A model generated the notes under the pieces. It was not told where the DNA came from and did not search any database. It was given only the letters and a program-made list of their open reading frames with translations. The position numbers and the translations under genes are program-made. This document shows, piece after piece, positions 27,291 to 36,033 of a stretch of DNA of 64,000 nt (the stretch's first letter is position 1; each line of letters opens with the position of its first letter). The stretch is from Pontibacter chinhatensis. GTDB taxonomy: Bacteria > Bacteroidota > Bacteroidia > Cytophagales > Hymenobacteraceae. The stretch is taken from NCBI RefSeq assembly GCF_900113285.1, contig NZ_FOOT01000005.1, forward strand, positions 186,001 to 250,000. Direction: 5' to 3'.

Positions 27291-28397
27291 ATGAAGAAAG
27301 ACGTTCTGCAGCGCACTTACAGCGGTAAAAAGGTTTTCCTGACCGGCCACACCGGCTTTAAGGGATCCTGGATGCTGCAAATGCTGCACCTACTGGGAGC
27401 AGAGGTGAAAGGATACGCCCTGGCCCCTGAAACAGAAGAAGACCTGTACCACCTGAGCGAAGGGGACTCCCTTTGCGAGTCGGTGCTAAGCGATATCCGA
27501 GATAAAGAGGCGTTGGAGCAAGCCATACTTGATTTTCAGCCCGACTTTATCTTCCACCTGGCCGCGCAGCCGCTGGTCAGACTTTCCTACGAGTTTCCTT
27601 CCGATACCTTTGCCGTTAATGCCATCGGCACGGCCTATGTGCTGGACGCGGTAAGGCTGCTGGAGAAGCCCTGCACCGTGGTGCTCATCACCACCGACAA
27701 AGTATACGAGAACAAGGAGTGGGTATACCCGTACCGCGAAACTGACCAGTTAGGCGGCTACGACCCCTACAGTGCCAGCAAGGCCTGCGCTGAACTGGTG
27801 ATTTCCTCCTACACCCGCTCGTTTTTCCACCCCGACAAGTATGGCCAGCACCAGAAGGCTATCGCCAGCACCCGTGCCGGCAACGTAATCGGTGGCGGCG
27901 ACTGGGCCAAAGACCGCATCATCCCCGATATTGTACGGGCTCTGCGGGTAGGCGAGCCGGTGACGGTGCGCAACCCCAATGCCGTGCGCCCTTGGCAGCA
28001 CGTGCTGGAGCCGGTGGCCGGTTACCTGCTGCTCGGCGCCAAACTCGCCCAGGACCACAGCACGTATGGCGGTGCCTGGAACTTCGGCCCATTGGCCGGC
28101 GATAACAGCAGGGTGGAGGAACTGGTGCAAAGCGCCCTGCAGGTGTGGGGCAGCGGCGACTACGACAAACCGGAGCTGAAGAACCAGCCACATGAGGCTG
28201 GCCTGCTGAAGCTTGACATCAGCAAGGCACAGAACGTGCTGGGCTGGAACCCAAAGTATGACTCGGCGCAAGCTATTGAGCGCACCATTTCCTGGTACAA
28301 AACCTACCACGAGCAGCCGGAAAGTATAAAAGCGTATACTTTGGCCCAGATTGAGGAGTTCCTGACAGACGAGCAGCCGGTGCTGCAGGAGGGCTAA
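27291..28397 (+). CDS. rfbG: CDP-glucose 4,6-dehydratase
   Basis: The frame is open from 27207, but the ATG at 27291 (MKKDVLQRTY) is the natural start, giving 368 residues. It is a short-chain dehydrogenase-type enzyme with the NAD loop TGHTGFKGSW (GxxGxxG), the active-site YSASK (Tyr160, Lys164), HLAAQPLVRLSY, and GNVIGGGDWAKDRIIPD, which is diagnostic for RfbG. It converts CDP-glucose to CDP-4-dehydro-6-deoxyglucose. It sits in order after rfbF and before the epimerase. The gap to rfbF contains a TATACT motif and two AGTATA motifs. Confidence 0.95.
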   Translation: MKKDVLQRTYSGKKVFLTGHTGFKGSWMLQMLHLLGAEVKGYALAPETEEDLYHLSEGDSLCESVLSDIRDKEALEQAILDFQPDFIFHLAAQPLVRLSYEFPSDTFAVNAIGTAYVLDAVRLLEKPCTVVLITTDKVYENKEWVYPYRETDQLGGYDPYSASKACAELVISSYTRSFFHPDKYGQHQKAIASTRAGNVIGGGDWAKDRIIPDIVRALRVGEPVTVRNPNAVRPWQHVLEPVAGYLLLGAKLAQDHSTYGGAWNFGPLAGDNSRVEELVQSALQVWGSGDYDKPELKNQPHEAGLLKLDISKAQNVLGWNPKYDSAQAIERTISWYKTYHEQPESIKAYTLAQIEEFLTDEQPVLQEG

Positions 28398-28418
28398 GTA
28401 TACCTAAAAGTATAACCT

Positions 28419-28973
28419 ATGATCTTTACAGAGACAAAGCTTAAAGGAGCTTACATCATCGACATAAAGAAGCTGGAGGATGACCGCGGTTTTTTCGGTC
28501 GCGCCTACTGCCAGAAAGAGTTTGAGGAATACGGCCTGAACACGAACCTGGTGCAGGCAAACGTGAGCTTCAACAAGAAAAAAGCCACCCTGCGCGGCAT
28601 GCACATGCAGCTGGCCCCGCATGCCGAAACCAAGCTGGTGCGCTGCACCCGCGGCGCCATTTACGACGTGATTGTGGACCTGCGGCCGGACTCCGAGACT
28701 TACAAGCAATGGATTGGGGTGGAGTTGACGGCAGACAATTACCGCATGCTGTACGTGCCGGAGGGCTTTGCGCATGGCTACATCACCCTGGAGGATAATA
28801 CGGACGTGACCTACCAGGTGACGGCCTTTTATGAGGCTAGTGCCGAGCGCGGCCACCGCTGGGACGATCCTGCTTTTAACATACAGTGGCCGCTGGAGCC
28901 GCAGCTGATTTCGGAGAAAGACCGGAATCATCCGTTACTGGAGGCTGTGGCTGAACAGACCGGAGTTTCCTGA
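28419..28973 (+). CDS. RmlC-like sugar 3,5-epimerase family protein
   Basis: A 184-residue cupin of the dTDP-4-dehydrorhamnose 3,5-epimerase family. Visible are the opening KGAYIIDIKKLEDDRGFF, the active-site block RGMHMQ (usually RGLHYQ), GFAHGYITLEDN, and YxVTAFY followed by ERGHRWDDPAFNIQWP. No dTDP-rhamnose genes are in the window, and the neighbours make CDP-4-dehydro-6-deoxyglucose. The true substrate is therefore probably the CDP-sugar, epimerised at C3 and/or C5. The changed RGMHMQ motif may reflect that; this is inference. The start is the ATG at 28419, 21 bases after rfbG. Confidence 0.88.
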   Translation: MIFTETKLKGAYIIDIKKLEDDRGFFGRAYCQKEFEEYGLNTNLVQANVSFNKKKATLRGMHMQLAPHAETKLVRCTRGAIYDVIVDLRPDSETYKQWIGVELTADNYRMLYVPEGFAHGYITLEDNTDVTYQVTAFYEASAERGHRWDDPAFNIQWPLEPQLISEKDRNHPLLEAVAEQTGVS

Positions 28974-29065
28974 CAAAGGACCAGTGGACAAAAGACCTTT
29001 TGAAAGGCGCTTATGAACGTTATACGGGACAATCCTTTGTCTAAAAAACAGATAACACGAAGAAA

Positions 29066-30424
29066 ATGATAATAGTAGATACAGCCTTAGCCAAGCGTGC
29101 CGCCGCCGGCAAGCCCATACGGGTGGGCATGGTGGGAGCCGGCTTTATGGCCAAAGGCGTTGCCCTGCAGATAAAGCACCACACGCCCGGTATGGAGCTG
29201 GTGGCCATCGCCAACCGCACCCCGGACAATGCCCGGCAAGTATACACAGAGGCTGGCATACAGGATGCCGTGGAGGCGAAGAGCCTGACGGAACTGGAGG
29301 AGAATATCCGTCAGGGCAAGTATAGCATCACCAACGATGCCATGCTCCTGTGCCATGCCGAAGGGATAGACGCTATCCTGGAAGTAACCGGGGCTGTGGA
29401 GCTGGGTACGCACGTAGCCATGGAGGCCATCCGCCACGGCAAGCACATCATCATGATGAATGCCGAGGTAGATGGCACTATCGGCCCAATCTTGAAAGTA
29501 TACGCCGACAAGGCCGGGGTGGTGTTTACGAACGTAGACGGCGACCAACCGGGCGTGATCATGAACCTGTACCGCTACGTGAAGTCGATTGGCATGAAGC
29601 CGGTGCTGTGCGGCAACATCAAGGGCCTGCACGACCCGTATCGCAACCCAACCACGCAGGAGGGCTTCGCCAAACGCTGGGGGCAGAACCCGGCCATGGT
29701 CACTTCTTTTGCCGACGGTACCAAGATCTCGTTCGAGCAGGCGATTGTGGCCAACGGAACGGGCATGCGTGTAGCCAAACGCGGGATGCTGGGGCCATAC
29801 GCACCGCAGGGCGCGAACATCCGGGAGTCAGTTAACCTGTTCCCGCTGGAAGAGCTGACGAACGGACCGGGCATTGTAGACTATGTGGTGGGCATTGCGG
29901 AGCCTGCGGGCGGCGTGTTTGTGCTGGCCACGCAGGATAACCCTGCCCAGCAGCATTACCTCAACTACTATAAAATGGGGGAGGGGCCGCTTTACTGCTT
30001 TTACACGCCTTACCACCTGTGCCACCTGGAAGTGCCACTGACCATTGCCCGCGCCGTGCTGTTTCAGGATGCCGCGTTGGCGCCGCTGGATAAGCCGTAT
30101 GTAGAGGTGGTGGCTGCCGCCAAAACCGACCTGAAAGCCGGGCAAACCATCGACGGCATCGGCCATTACATGACCTACGGCCTGTGCGAAAATGCTGACG
30201 TAACGGCAAAAGAGCGCCTGCTGCCCATGGGCCTGGCCGAAGGCTGCGTGCTGAAGCGCGACATTCCGAAGGACCAGGTGCTGACCTACGACGACGTGGT
30301 GCTGCCACAGGGGCGCTTGGTGGATGCACTGCGCGAAGAGCAGAATTTATACTTTGCCGCCACTGAGGATGAAAGCCGCCATAACATTCTCAGGCACGGG
30401 CACAAAGCGGAGGCCTCGGTGTAA
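29066..30424 (+). CDS. Homoserine dehydrogenase-like oxidoreductase with SAF domain
   Basis: A 452-residue protein resembling COG4091. The N-terminal NAD(P) fold has VGMVGAGFMAKGVALQI at about 19-35; a central catalytic-type domain contains EVTGAVELGTHVAMEAI, VDGDQPGV and KGLHDPYRNP; the C-terminal SAF-like domain (about 345-425) has LKAGQTIDGIG, KERLLPMGLAEG, DIPKDQVLTYDDV. Its place after RfbF, RfbG and the epimerase suggests reduction or rearrangement of the CDP-4-keto sugar, possibly to a branched or unusual deoxysugar. The reaction is not known to me; true homoserine metabolism is unlikely in this setting. It is the last gene of this operon segment before a terminator. Confidence 0.8.
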   Translation: MIIVDTALAKRAAAGKPIRVGMVGAGFMAKGVALQIKHHTPGMELVAIANRTPDNARQVYTEAGIQDAVEAKSLTELEENIRQGKYSITNDAMLLCHAEGIDAILEVTGAVELGTHVAMEAIRHGKHIIMMNAEVDGTIGPILKVYADKAGVVFTNVDGDQPGVIMNLYRYVKSIGMKPVLCGNIKGLHDPYRNPTTQEGFAKRWGQNPAMVTSFADGTKISFEQAIVANGTGMRVAKRGMLGPYAPQGANIRESVNLFPLEELTNGPGIVDYVVGIAEPAGGVFVLATQDNPAQQHYLNYYKMGEGPLYCFYTPYHLCHLEVPLTIARAVLFQDAALAPLDKPYVEVVAAAKTDLKAGQTIDGIGHYMTYGLCENADVTAKERLLPMGLAEGCVLKRDIPKDQVLTYDDVVLPQGRLVDALREEQNLYFAATEDESRHNILRHGHKAEASV

Positions 30425-30454
30425 CGAGACACACTCAAACTAAACCAGATTACC

Positions 30455-30490
30455 GCGCATCGCAGCCACAGGTAGCGGTGCGCATTTTTT
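30455..30490 (+). terminator. Rho-independent terminator after the CDP-sugar module
   Basis: The stem GCGCATCGC pairs with GCGGTGCGC, including one G-U pair, and is followed by six T residues. Confidence 0.8.
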
Positions 30491-30553
30491 ATGATAAGTG
30501 GGGCCGCTGCCGTATGGCGCATCCCATTTATACTTTATCCTGATTTATACTTT

Positions 30554-31762
30554 ATGCGCATACTTCAGATCCATAATTTTTACAAGCAGGCCGGCGGAGA
30601 GGACACGGTGTTGGAGCAGGAGGCGCAGCTGCTGCGGGCGCACGGCCATACAGTAGAGCAGCTTACCTTCTCCAACAACAACGTAACAAGTATAAAAGAT
30701 AAGCTGCAGGCGGCGCTGGGGGTAGTATACAACCCGCAGAGCGCGCAGGTTATCAGCCAAAGTATAAAAACCTTCAGGCCGGACGTGGTGCATGTGCACA
30801 ACTTCTTCCCGCTGGTGTCGCCGGGGGTGTTTTGGGTGTGCCACAAGTATAAAGTGCCTGTGGTGATGACCCTGCACAATTACCGCCTGGTTTGCCCAAG
30901 CGCGGTTTTATACTATGATGGCAAAGTGCAGCTGGAAAATGTACAGCAGCGTTTTCCCCTTAAGCCTGTTCTAAAAGGCGTTTACCGAGGCTCGAAAGTA
31001 GAGACGGCCTCCGTGGTCTTGGCTACCGGGGTGCATAAGCTGCTGGGCACCTGGCGCGAGAAGGTAAATAAGTTTATCGCCCTCACACCGGGCGCGGCGG
31101 CGCTTTTTCAGAACTCCTCCCTTCACTTAAAACCTGAGCAACTAAGTATAAAACCCAACTTTACGGAAGATCCGGGGATGGGTGCCGCCACCCGTGACGG
31201 GTACTTTTTATACTTGGGCAGACTGACCGAGGAGAAGGGTATCCGGACACTGCTGAAGACACATGCTTTGAAGCCGTTTCCGCTCCGAATTATCGGCACC
31301 GGGCCCTTGCAGGCGCTGGTGGAGGAGTATGCAGCGAAGCACCCAACGGTGGAGTATATGGGCTTCCGGCCACGGGAGGAGGCTATGGAGCAGCTTAAAA
31401 AAGCCCGTGCCCTTATCTTTCCATCGGAATGGCTGGAGACGTTCGGCATGACGGCAGTGGAGGCCTTTGCCACCTGTACCCCGGTGATTGCGTCTAAGAT
31501 TGGCGGCGGAGCCCACCTGGTGCAGCACCAGCGCAATGGGTTGCACTATACGCCCGGGGACGCGCAGGAATTGGTAAAGCAAGTGGAGCTATTGCAGCAG
31601 CTACCAGATCTGGCCAGGGCGATGGGGCAAAATGCGCGCTGTGACTACGAGCGGCTTTATACCCCGGAGGCAAACTACACTATGCTGCTGCAGATTTACG
31701 AGCAGGCCATGGGTACAAAGAAAAAGCCTGCCGCAAACGTAGTTGCTGAGGCAGGCCTTTAA
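30554..31762 (+). CDS. Glycosyltransferase family 4 protein
   Basis: The frame is open from 30491 but the ATG at 30554 (MRILQIHNFYKQAGGED) is the proper GT4 start, giving 402 residues. GT-B features are the N-terminal glycine-rich acceptor loop (QAGGEDTVLEQEAQ), DVVHVHNFFP, the nucleotide-sugar domain with FLYLGRLTEEKGI, and the EX7E-like region PSEWLETFGMTAVEAFA. It adds one sugar to the lipid-linked repeat unit; donor and linkage are unknown. The gene contains eight copies of the AGTATA/TATACT motif in 1.2 kb, spread over different reading frames, an unusually high load. Confidence 0.9.
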   Translation: MRILQIHNFYKQAGGEDTVLEQEAQLLRAHGHTVEQLTFSNNNVTSIKDKLQAALGVVYNPQSAQVISQSIKTFRPDVVHVHNFFPLVSPGVFWVCHKYKVPVVMTLHNYRLVCPSAVLYYDGKVQLENVQQRFPLKPVLKGVYRGSKVETASVVLATGVHKLLGTWREKVNKFIALTPGAAALFQNSSLHLKPEQLSIKPNFTEDPGMGAATRDGYFLYLGRLTEEKGIRTLLKTHALKPFPLRIIGTGPLQALVEEYAAKHPTVEYMGFRPREEAMEQLKKARALIFPSEWLETFGMTAVEAFATCTPVIASKIGGGAHLVQHQRNGLHYTPGDAQELVKQVELLQQLPDLARAMGQNARCDYERLYTPEANYTMLLQIYEQAMGTKKKPAANVVAEAGL

Positions 31763-31768
31763 TTTTAT
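31731..31768 (+). terminator. Terminator overlapping the end of the GT4 gene
   Basis: AAAGCCTGCC and GGCAGGCCTTT pair with one mismatch, followed by AATTTT. The right arm contains the end of the coding sequence and runs into the TAA at 31760-31762. It may also serve the convergent minus-strand gene. Confidence 0.7.
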
Positions 31769-31788
31769 ACTGTAGCAGAGGCGGCGTT

Positions 31789-33024
31789 TCAGGCCACTTC
31801 TGCTTTTTTCGGTTTCTCCGTTCGCATTTTTTCCAGAATCTCCACCACCTTATCGGTCTCCACCAACAAGTGCTCCCGCTGCCCCTGGTCGGCGTTACGC
31901 ACGATCTTGTTGCTCTTGCAGATGATGTAATCGTAGTCCAGGTCCAGTTTGGTGGCGATGTCGTAGAACGGCTCAATCACAAAGCCCTCGTTAAAGATTT
32001 CGATCATCTTGGTGCCCGGCTTGCAGAAAATCATACTTATCAGCCCGGCGCCGGTCGCGCCCAACACCACCTTGGCCTTGGAGAATAGCCTGATCTTCTC
32101 TTTTATACTTAGCTTGCTCGACACGATGCTCCGGAAACCATACGGCTCCAGTTCCGCCAGCAGTTCCTGCTCGTTGAGTACGTTGCGGATGGCGGAGTCG
32201 GAGCGGCTCACGTACAGGTAAGGCGTTTCCGGGGTGATGCTGTCGGTTTCCTCCTCGGCGAAGGGCAAAAACGCCTCCTGCAGGTAATCGCACAGCCATT
32301 TCGGAACAAGCGTGTGGTTACCGCGTGGGGCTGTGGAGGCAATGATGCAGTCGGCGGCGATGTGCGGACACTTGTCCCCCTCAATCAGCTTCTCCCTCGG
32401 GATACCCAGCATGTCCAGCGTTTCGGTCTGGAAGTCGTAGCGGATGCTGGGCACATAGAACCAGTCTACTTTGTCGTAAAGGCCGCTTTCGCGCAGCAGG
32501 TGCAGGCGGGGCAGCACATCTATAAACCAGTGGCTGATGTTGTTAAGGCCCGCGCCACCCGTCAGCAGGGAGAAAACGGTGCCTTTATACTTTACCGGCG
32601 GCTTAAAGTAACGCTGCTCAAATATGTTGTTCAGGTTTGGCTCCGATACCTTACCACCGCTCAGACTCAGCGACACGTTCTCCACCAGGCGGTTATACTG
32701 CGATACCACTGCCACACTGCTCTCATTATCGGTATAAATGCGGCCGTTCGGCACCTCTACCACCATGTAGTCTGTCTCTACCTTTCTTTTGGGCTTCCAG
32801 TATTCGGAGCAAGCATCATATAGATCTTCAGAGATAAGCAGCTCTGTGGTGAGGTGGGGGTAAATCGGGTAAACTTTTATTTCGCGGGCATTATTGGCCG
32901 AGAGTTGCTCCAGGTTAATCCGGCACACGCCCCCCGGGCGGTAGTGGGTGTTGTGTGGGATGTATCTGCCAAGTATCTTCTTTAACTTCTTTTGTCCCTT
33001 CGTATAGTAAGCTTTAAGTTTCAT
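31789..33024 (-). CDS. Glycosyltransferase family 61 protein
   Basis: A 411-residue protein of the GT61 (formerly DUF563) type. Signs are the GGAGLNNISHWFIDVLPRL block (usual N-x-x-H-W), YLYVSRSDSAIRNVLNE (the common R-x-x-x-R-x-x-x-N-E stretch) and the C-terminal VVLGATGAGLISMIFCKPG (usual GAHGAGLTN). GT61 members add xylose or related sugars in eukaryotes; bacterial members sit in capsule and LPS clusters. It starts the minus-strand group that also includes the acetylation genes upstream, 41 bases away. Confidence 0.82.
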   Translation of the reverse strand: MKLKAYYTKGQKKLKKILGRYIPHNTHYRPGGVCRINLEQLSANNAREIKVYPIYPHLTTELLISEDLYDACSEYWKPKRKVETDYMVVEVPNGRIYTDNESSVAVVSQYNRLVENVSLSLSGGKVSEPNLNNIFEQRYFKPPVKYKGTVFSLLTGGAGLNNISHWFIDVLPRLHLLRESGLYDKVDWFYVPSIRYDFQTETLDMLGIPREKLIEGDKCPHIAADCIIASTAPRGNHTLVPKWLCDYLQEAFLPFAEEETDSITPETPYLYVSRSDSAIRNVLNEQELLAELEPYGFRSIVSSKLSIKEKIRLFSKAKVVLGATGAGLISMIFCKPGTKMIEIFNEGFVIEPFYDIATKLDLDYDYIICKSNKIVRNADQGQREHLLVETDKVVEILEKMRTEKPKKAEVA

Positions 33025-33065
33025 GTGTATAGTTAGGTTTAATAGGTATTACATTCAATTTCCGG

Positions 33066-34202
33066 CTACTCCTCCTTGTAGTTCACCAGCAAGTGCTCTT
33101 CCGCTTCATACGGAGTTGCTTTAAGTTGTGCTACGGTGGAGTGCCTCGTTAGTAATTGGGCAGCTACTTTTACGGCTACTTCGTTCCAATGGGCATCATC
33201 CACCGGGTAAAGTTGCACTTGTTGCTGCTGGTAAAGCTCTCGGAAAGCAGGCTGCAGGTCTACGTACGCCACCCCGCGCGCGTCAAGCCGGCGCAGCAGC
33301 TGCGGCAGAAAAGTGGGCTCTTTCTGGTTGGGCAGCAGTTGGTAGTAAATATTCTCCTTGTTTGGTATGGGCAGGAAGACAAAGTGCATGCCGCGCGCCT
33401 GCAGCGCATCCCGGTAGCCTTCCAGCACATCGGCTATGCGGTCCAGTTCCTCCTCCGGATACGTACGGTTGGCATACTCGCCTTCCATGAAAAACTCGTT
33501 GTGGTAGCTGATGTACGCCTTGCGTCCCATGGCACGGTCTATCTCGGCCAGCGTGCGGCGGTAGAGCGACAGCTTGGAAATACGGTCGGCTTTTACAGTA
33601 AGGTTTGTCAGGAAAGGGGAGGAGCTGATGAGCTTACCGGTCATATTCCTGACTTTGGAGCCCAGGCTGTTGTCCCCAACCGCCGGGAGCTCGGGGATGC
33701 GGCGTTCTATACTGGATACAATCACCAGCTCAGGCGGGTTTTCCTCAAAGCGGTCGGTGGCCAGGAAACGGTTGACGGTGGCAGGGGCGAAGGAGTATAC
33801 ATCCCGGCCAAGGTGCTGCTCCAGCACTTCCGCCAGCGTCTCTTCCTGCGATAGCTTGGCCCCGGTAATGTTGGAGTCGCCGATGAGCAGCACGTCGTTT
33901 TTTGTGTCGCGGTTGCGGTAGCCATAGGGGTCGGTGTACCACTCTACCTGGCGCTTCCGGGCAAACGGTGTGCGCGGGGCCAGTTCGCCCTCCTCTTCCA
34001 TTTGCATGTGCACGTTCGGATAAAAGGGGCCCGGCATCACGCGCATGCTGTTCACTGAAATGGTCTCCCAGATGCGGAAGGTAAAGAAGTTCATGGGCAG
34101 CACAAACACCTCTACCAGCGGCCAAAGTATAAAGGGCAGCGCCAGCAGGGTAAGTTTCCCCAGCAGTTTCTTAACACCTTTATGTTTCATGTCCTCTGCC
34201 AT
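33066..34202 (-). CDS. AlgJ/AlgX-like SGNH hydrolase-fold protein
   Basis: A 378-residue protein with one N-terminal membrane helix (about 13-32) and an extracytoplasmic SGNH-type domain. The catalytic motifs are LLIGDSNITGA (Ser nucleophile block) and PVDDAHWNEVA (the DxxH block); AYVDLQPAF lies between them. Proteins of the AlgJ/AlgX type pass acetyl groups from a membrane MBOAT acyltransferase to a growing polysaccharide. The MBOAT gene lies 6 bases upstream on the same strand, which supports this role. An ATG at 34190 (MKHKG) is an alternative start. Confidence 0.82.
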   Translation of the reverse strand: MAEDMKHKGVKKLLGKLTLLALPFILWPLVEVFVLPMNFFTFRIWETISVNSMRVMPGPFYPNVHMQMEEEGELAPRTPFARKRQVEWYTDPYGYRNRDTKNDVLLIGDSNITGAKLSQEETLAEVLEQHLGRDVYSFAPATVNRFLATDRFEENPPELVIVSSIERRIPELPAVGDNSLGSKVRNMTGKLISSSPFLTNLTVKADRISKLSLYRRTLAEIDRAMGRKAYISYHNEFFMEGEYANRTYPEEELDRIADVLEGYRDALQARGMHFVFLPIPNKENIYYQLLPNQKEPTFLPQLLRRLDARGVAYVDLQPAFRELYQQQQVQLYPVDDAHWNEVAVKVAAQLLTRHSTVAQLKATPYEAEEHLLVNYKEE

Positions 34203-34208
34203 ACTTCC

Positions 34209-35678
34209 TTAAAACTGAAAATAAATGAACTCCTGGTGCCCGAATTGCCCGAAGAGAAGTATGAAAACGATGGCTGTATAGTACAGGCCCCACCGCACCC
34301 AAACAGGGCGGCGCATGATAAGCTGGGAAACGCTGCCGTTGCGCTGAATAAGGTGGACGGTCTCCATGATGGCTATGGCTACCACCGACACGGCAAACAC
34401 CTTCACGCCCTGGTCCATAAACACGTCGTGACTCCAGTCGAGGGCAGTGAGCTGCAGTGGGTTAGAGACTATCGAAGCGCACTGGCCCACGATGTAAAAG
34501 GCATCGCTGATGCTGTTGGCCCGGAAGAAAATCCAGCTGAAGCAGACCAGGAAGAACACGGTGAGCACCTGTACCCATTTATATACTTGGGCGTTGCTGT
34601 TGAGCCCGAGCTTTTGTACCAGGGCGTTGCGCTTCTCCTTTGTCATCATCCCAAATACCTGGTAAACACCGTGCAGGGCTCCCCATACTACAAAGGTCCA
34701 GCTGGCGCCGTGCCACAGGCCGCTCACCATAAACACGATAAACAGGTTATAGTACCAGCGCCACTTCACCACGCGGTTGCCCCCCAGCGGGATGTAGAGG
34801 TAATCGCGGAACCAGGTGGAGAGCGAGATGTGCCAGCGGCTCCAGAACTCGGGGATGGTTTTGGCAAAGTATGGGCTGCGGAAGTTTTCCATCAGCTTGA
34901 TACCCATGACCTGTGCCGCCCCGATGGCGATATCAGAGTAGCCCGAGAAGTCGCAGTAAATCTGGAAGGCGAAGAACACGGTGGCGATGATGTGGGAGAC
35001 GCCATCGTACTCGGTCGGGTTGTTGTATACCTGGTTCACCATCAGGGCCAGGTTATCGGCAATCACTAGCTTTTTAAAGAAGCCCCAGGCCATGCGGCGC
35101 AGGCCGGCCACCACGCGCGGGTAGCTGAACTCGTGGTACTGGCGCAGTTGCCCCAGCAGGTTGCCGGCCCGCTCGATGGGGCCCGCCACCAGCTGCGGGA
35201 AAAAGGTGACGAACAGCGCGAAGATGCCCAGGTGCCGCTCCGGCTTGATGCGCCCGTTGTACACGTCTATACTATAGCTCATCGTCTGGAAAGTATAGAA
35301 GGAGATGCCCATGGGCAGCAGCAGCTCAAAGGCAGGCATGGCGTAGGCCATGTTCAGGGCATGGGCAATGTCGCGGGCGCTCTCGTTAAAGAAGTTGTAG
35401 TATTTGAATAAGCCCAGGATGCTGAGGTTGGATATCAGGCTCAGCCACAGCCACGGCTTGCGTTTGTCCTTTTCTTCGTGGCGGCCCATCATCTGGCCGC
35501 AGAAGTAGTCTATCAGGGTAGAGAAGACAAGTATAAGGGCATATGCCGGCTTCCAGGCCATGTAAAAGTAGTAGCTGGCAAGCAGCAGGATAAGCCAACG
35601 GCGGTTAAAAGGCGTCAGGAAGTACAGGGTAACTACTACCGGGAAAAATATGAAAAATTCAGTAGAGTTGAAAAGCAT
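34209..35678 (-). CDS. Membrane-bound O-acyltransferase, AlgI-like
   Basis: A 489-residue MBOAT protein with about eleven hydrophobic segments. Family signatures are the opening MLFNSTEFFIFFPVV, GISFYTFQTMSYSIDVY, FFPQLVAGPIERA, FWSRWHISLSTWFRDYLYIP, and the catalytic-His region VSGLWHGASWTF near residue 320. It moves acetyl groups across the membrane for O-acetylation of the exopolysaccharide, together with the AlgJ-like protein encoded downstream. It heads a three-gene unit with the GT61 gene. Confidence 0.93.
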   Translation of the reverse strand: MLFNSTEFFIFFPVVVTLYFLTPFNRRWLILLLASYYFYMAWKPAYALILVFSTLIDYFCGQMMGRHEEKDKRKPWLWLSLISNLSILGLFKYYNFFNESARDIAHALNMAYAMPAFELLLPMGISFYTFQTMSYSIDVYNGRIKPERHLGIFALFVTFFPQLVAGPIERAGNLLGQLRQYHEFSYPRVVAGLRRMAWGFFKKLVIADNLALMVNQVYNNPTEYDGVSHIIATVFFAFQIYCDFSGYSDIAIGAAQVMGIKLMENFRSPYFAKTIPEFWSRWHISLSTWFRDYLYIPLGGNRVVKWRWYYNLFIVFMVSGLWHGASWTFVVWGALHGVYQVFGMMTKEKRNALVQKLGLNSNAQVYKWVQVLTVFFLVCFSWIFFRANSISDAFYIVGQCASIVSNPLQLTALDWSHDVFMDQGVKVFAVSVVAIAIMETVHLIQRNGSVSQLIMRRPVWVRWGLYYTAIVFILLFGQFGHQEFIYFQF

Positions 35679-36033
35679 ACGTTCTCCAGTTTCTCAGGGT
35701 GTTCGTCTCAGGTAGCATCAGGGTCTATATGCACTGGCACGGGAGTCGGATAATGCGAGGCGTTGGGTTAACCTCTTCTGGTATTATATAGAAGTTGCAC
35801 TAAAAGGTTGTCCTATTTTGGATATATTTTTTTTAATACTTTGATATTACCATGCTTAGGTTTCGCAACAGCTTGGAAAGCCACTTTTTACGGCCTCCGC
35901 GCGTGAGTGTTCATAGATGGGGTAATTTCAAAATGTACTTTTATCAGGGAATATAGGGTAAACGGCAACCAAGGTATAGGATGCCCGTTATATAGGGCAT
36001 CATCAAAAAAGGCCTAAACAGTATACCCGCTCT
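35679..36033. other. Divergent promoter region
   Basis: A 355-base gap between the AlgI-like gene and the SGNH-hydrolase gene. An AT-rich core at 35810-35850 carries TTTTGG and TACTTTG, which partly resemble the -33 and -7 boxes but do not fit TAnnTTTG. No frame or clear hairpin is seen. Confidence 0.4.

Noticed and set aside
29066..30424. Annotation as a metabolic homoserine dehydrogenase
   Set aside because: The C-terminal SAF-like domain and the position in a CDP-sugar operon do not fit amino-acid biosynthesis; only the general fold is shared.
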